Below are positions 5,623 through 5,803 of a stretch of 5,803 bases of DNA, piece by piece (positions within the stretch are counted from its first letter, which is position 1; each line of letters starts with the position of its first letter). The stretch is from an uncultured Gemella sp. (GTDB lineage: Bacteria; Bacillota; Bacilli; Staphylococcales; Gemellaceae), in NCBI GenBank assembly GCA_927911745.1, contig CAKMQF010000015.1, positions 1-5,803 of the forward strand, written 5' to 3'. Under the pieces are notes generated by a model. The model was not told the DNA's origin and did no database searches. It worked only from the letters and a program-made list of their open reading frames with translations. The translations under genes and the position numbers were made by a program.

Positions 5623-5803
5623 TTATACAGTCATATGTTTTATTCTATATTGCTTAGGACTTAACCATCCTAGTTTCTCTTTTATTCTCTCTTCATTATA
5701 ATATTTTATATATTTTTTCAATAGCTAATTTTTAGTTCCCTATAACTATTATATGTTGTCCATAGTATATCTCTTGTTTTAATATTCCGAAGAAATTCTC
5801 CAT
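5623..5803 (-). pseudogene. IS3-family transposase OrfB, C-terminal remnant with frameshift and stop
   Basis: C-terminal part of a DDE transposase of the IS3 family. From the window edge the - strand reads MENFFGILKQEIYYG, the conserved block around the last catalytic glutamate in OrfB proteins. A base appears to be missing near 5758, after which the reading continues in another frame as TYNSYRELK, meets TAG at 5727-5725 and resumes as YIKYYNEERIKEKLGWLSP, ending QYRIKHMTV with TAA at 5625-5623. Around the TAG, about three extra bases would explain the mismatch to the usual ELK-x5-YI spacing. The 5' part is beyond the window. The copy looks inactive, unless these are read errors. Confidence 0.8.

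Larger units (their letters stand above)
5555..5803 (-). mobile_element. End of an IS3-family insertion sequence (partial, runs off the window)
   Basis: The segment from TGACCCCAAAAAGTTAGAC (5555-5573) to the window edge looks like one terminus of an IS3-family element: the end begins with TG, contains the CCCC-AAAAAGTTAGAC pattern common to many such ends, and is followed inward by the C-terminal coding part of an OrfB transposase on the - strand. The other end lies outside, so neither the direct repeats nor the full length can be checked. The boundary is 20 bases after the psiE stop codon. Confidence 0.75.

Noticed and set aside
1..5803. CRISPR array, tRNA/rRNA gene, phage attachment site or defence island
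   Set aside because: I saw no regularly spaced repeats, cloverleaf, rRNA signature or defence-type proteins on either strand.

Overview
The window is AT-rich, with A/T-ending codons, strong AGGAGG-type ribosome binding sites and extended -10 promoters. That points to a low-GC Bacillota (class Bacilli). A relative of Gemella or Streptococcus is my best guess from protein style; no rRNA or other marker confirms it.

Layout. Positions 1-3620 (+ strand) are the 3' part of a 2-oxo acid dehydrogenase operon of the pyruvate/acetoin type: the tail of the E1 beta subunit (1-414, disrupted by three one-base insertions), a complete E2 acyltransferase (418-1818) and a complete E3 dihydrolipoyl dehydrogenase carrying its own N-terminal lipoyl domain (1872-3620). 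The first 85 residues of E2 and E3 are identical. A strong hairpin terminator closes the operon. Converging on it from the - strand is a two-gene unit: a GNAT acetyltransferase (4473-5007, frameshifted in an A7 run) and acetolactate decarboxylase (3767-4462, intact), with its own terminator-like hairpin at 3706-3756. Diverging from the acetyltransferase on the + strand is a psiE-family membrane protein gene (5135-5535, frameshifted). From about 5555 to the window edge is one end of an IS3-family insertion sequence with a decayed transposase tail on the - strand.

How the genes fit together. Acetolactate decarboxylase makes acetoin from acetolactate. The neighbouring E1/E2/E3 complex turns either pyruvate or acetoin into acetyl-CoA, so both halves of the locus act on pyruvate/C4 overflow metabolism. 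The sequence does not decide whether the complex prefers pyruvate or acetoin.

Four of the seven coding units carry one-base indels (three in E1 beta, one in the acetyltransferase, one in psiE, at least one plus a stop in the transposase), while E2, E3 and acetolactate decarboxylase are clean. Some of these could be sequencing errors. I see no defence system, CRISPR array, RNA gene or clearly undescribed system here. The most unusual features are the duplicated lipoyl domain and the pattern of indels.
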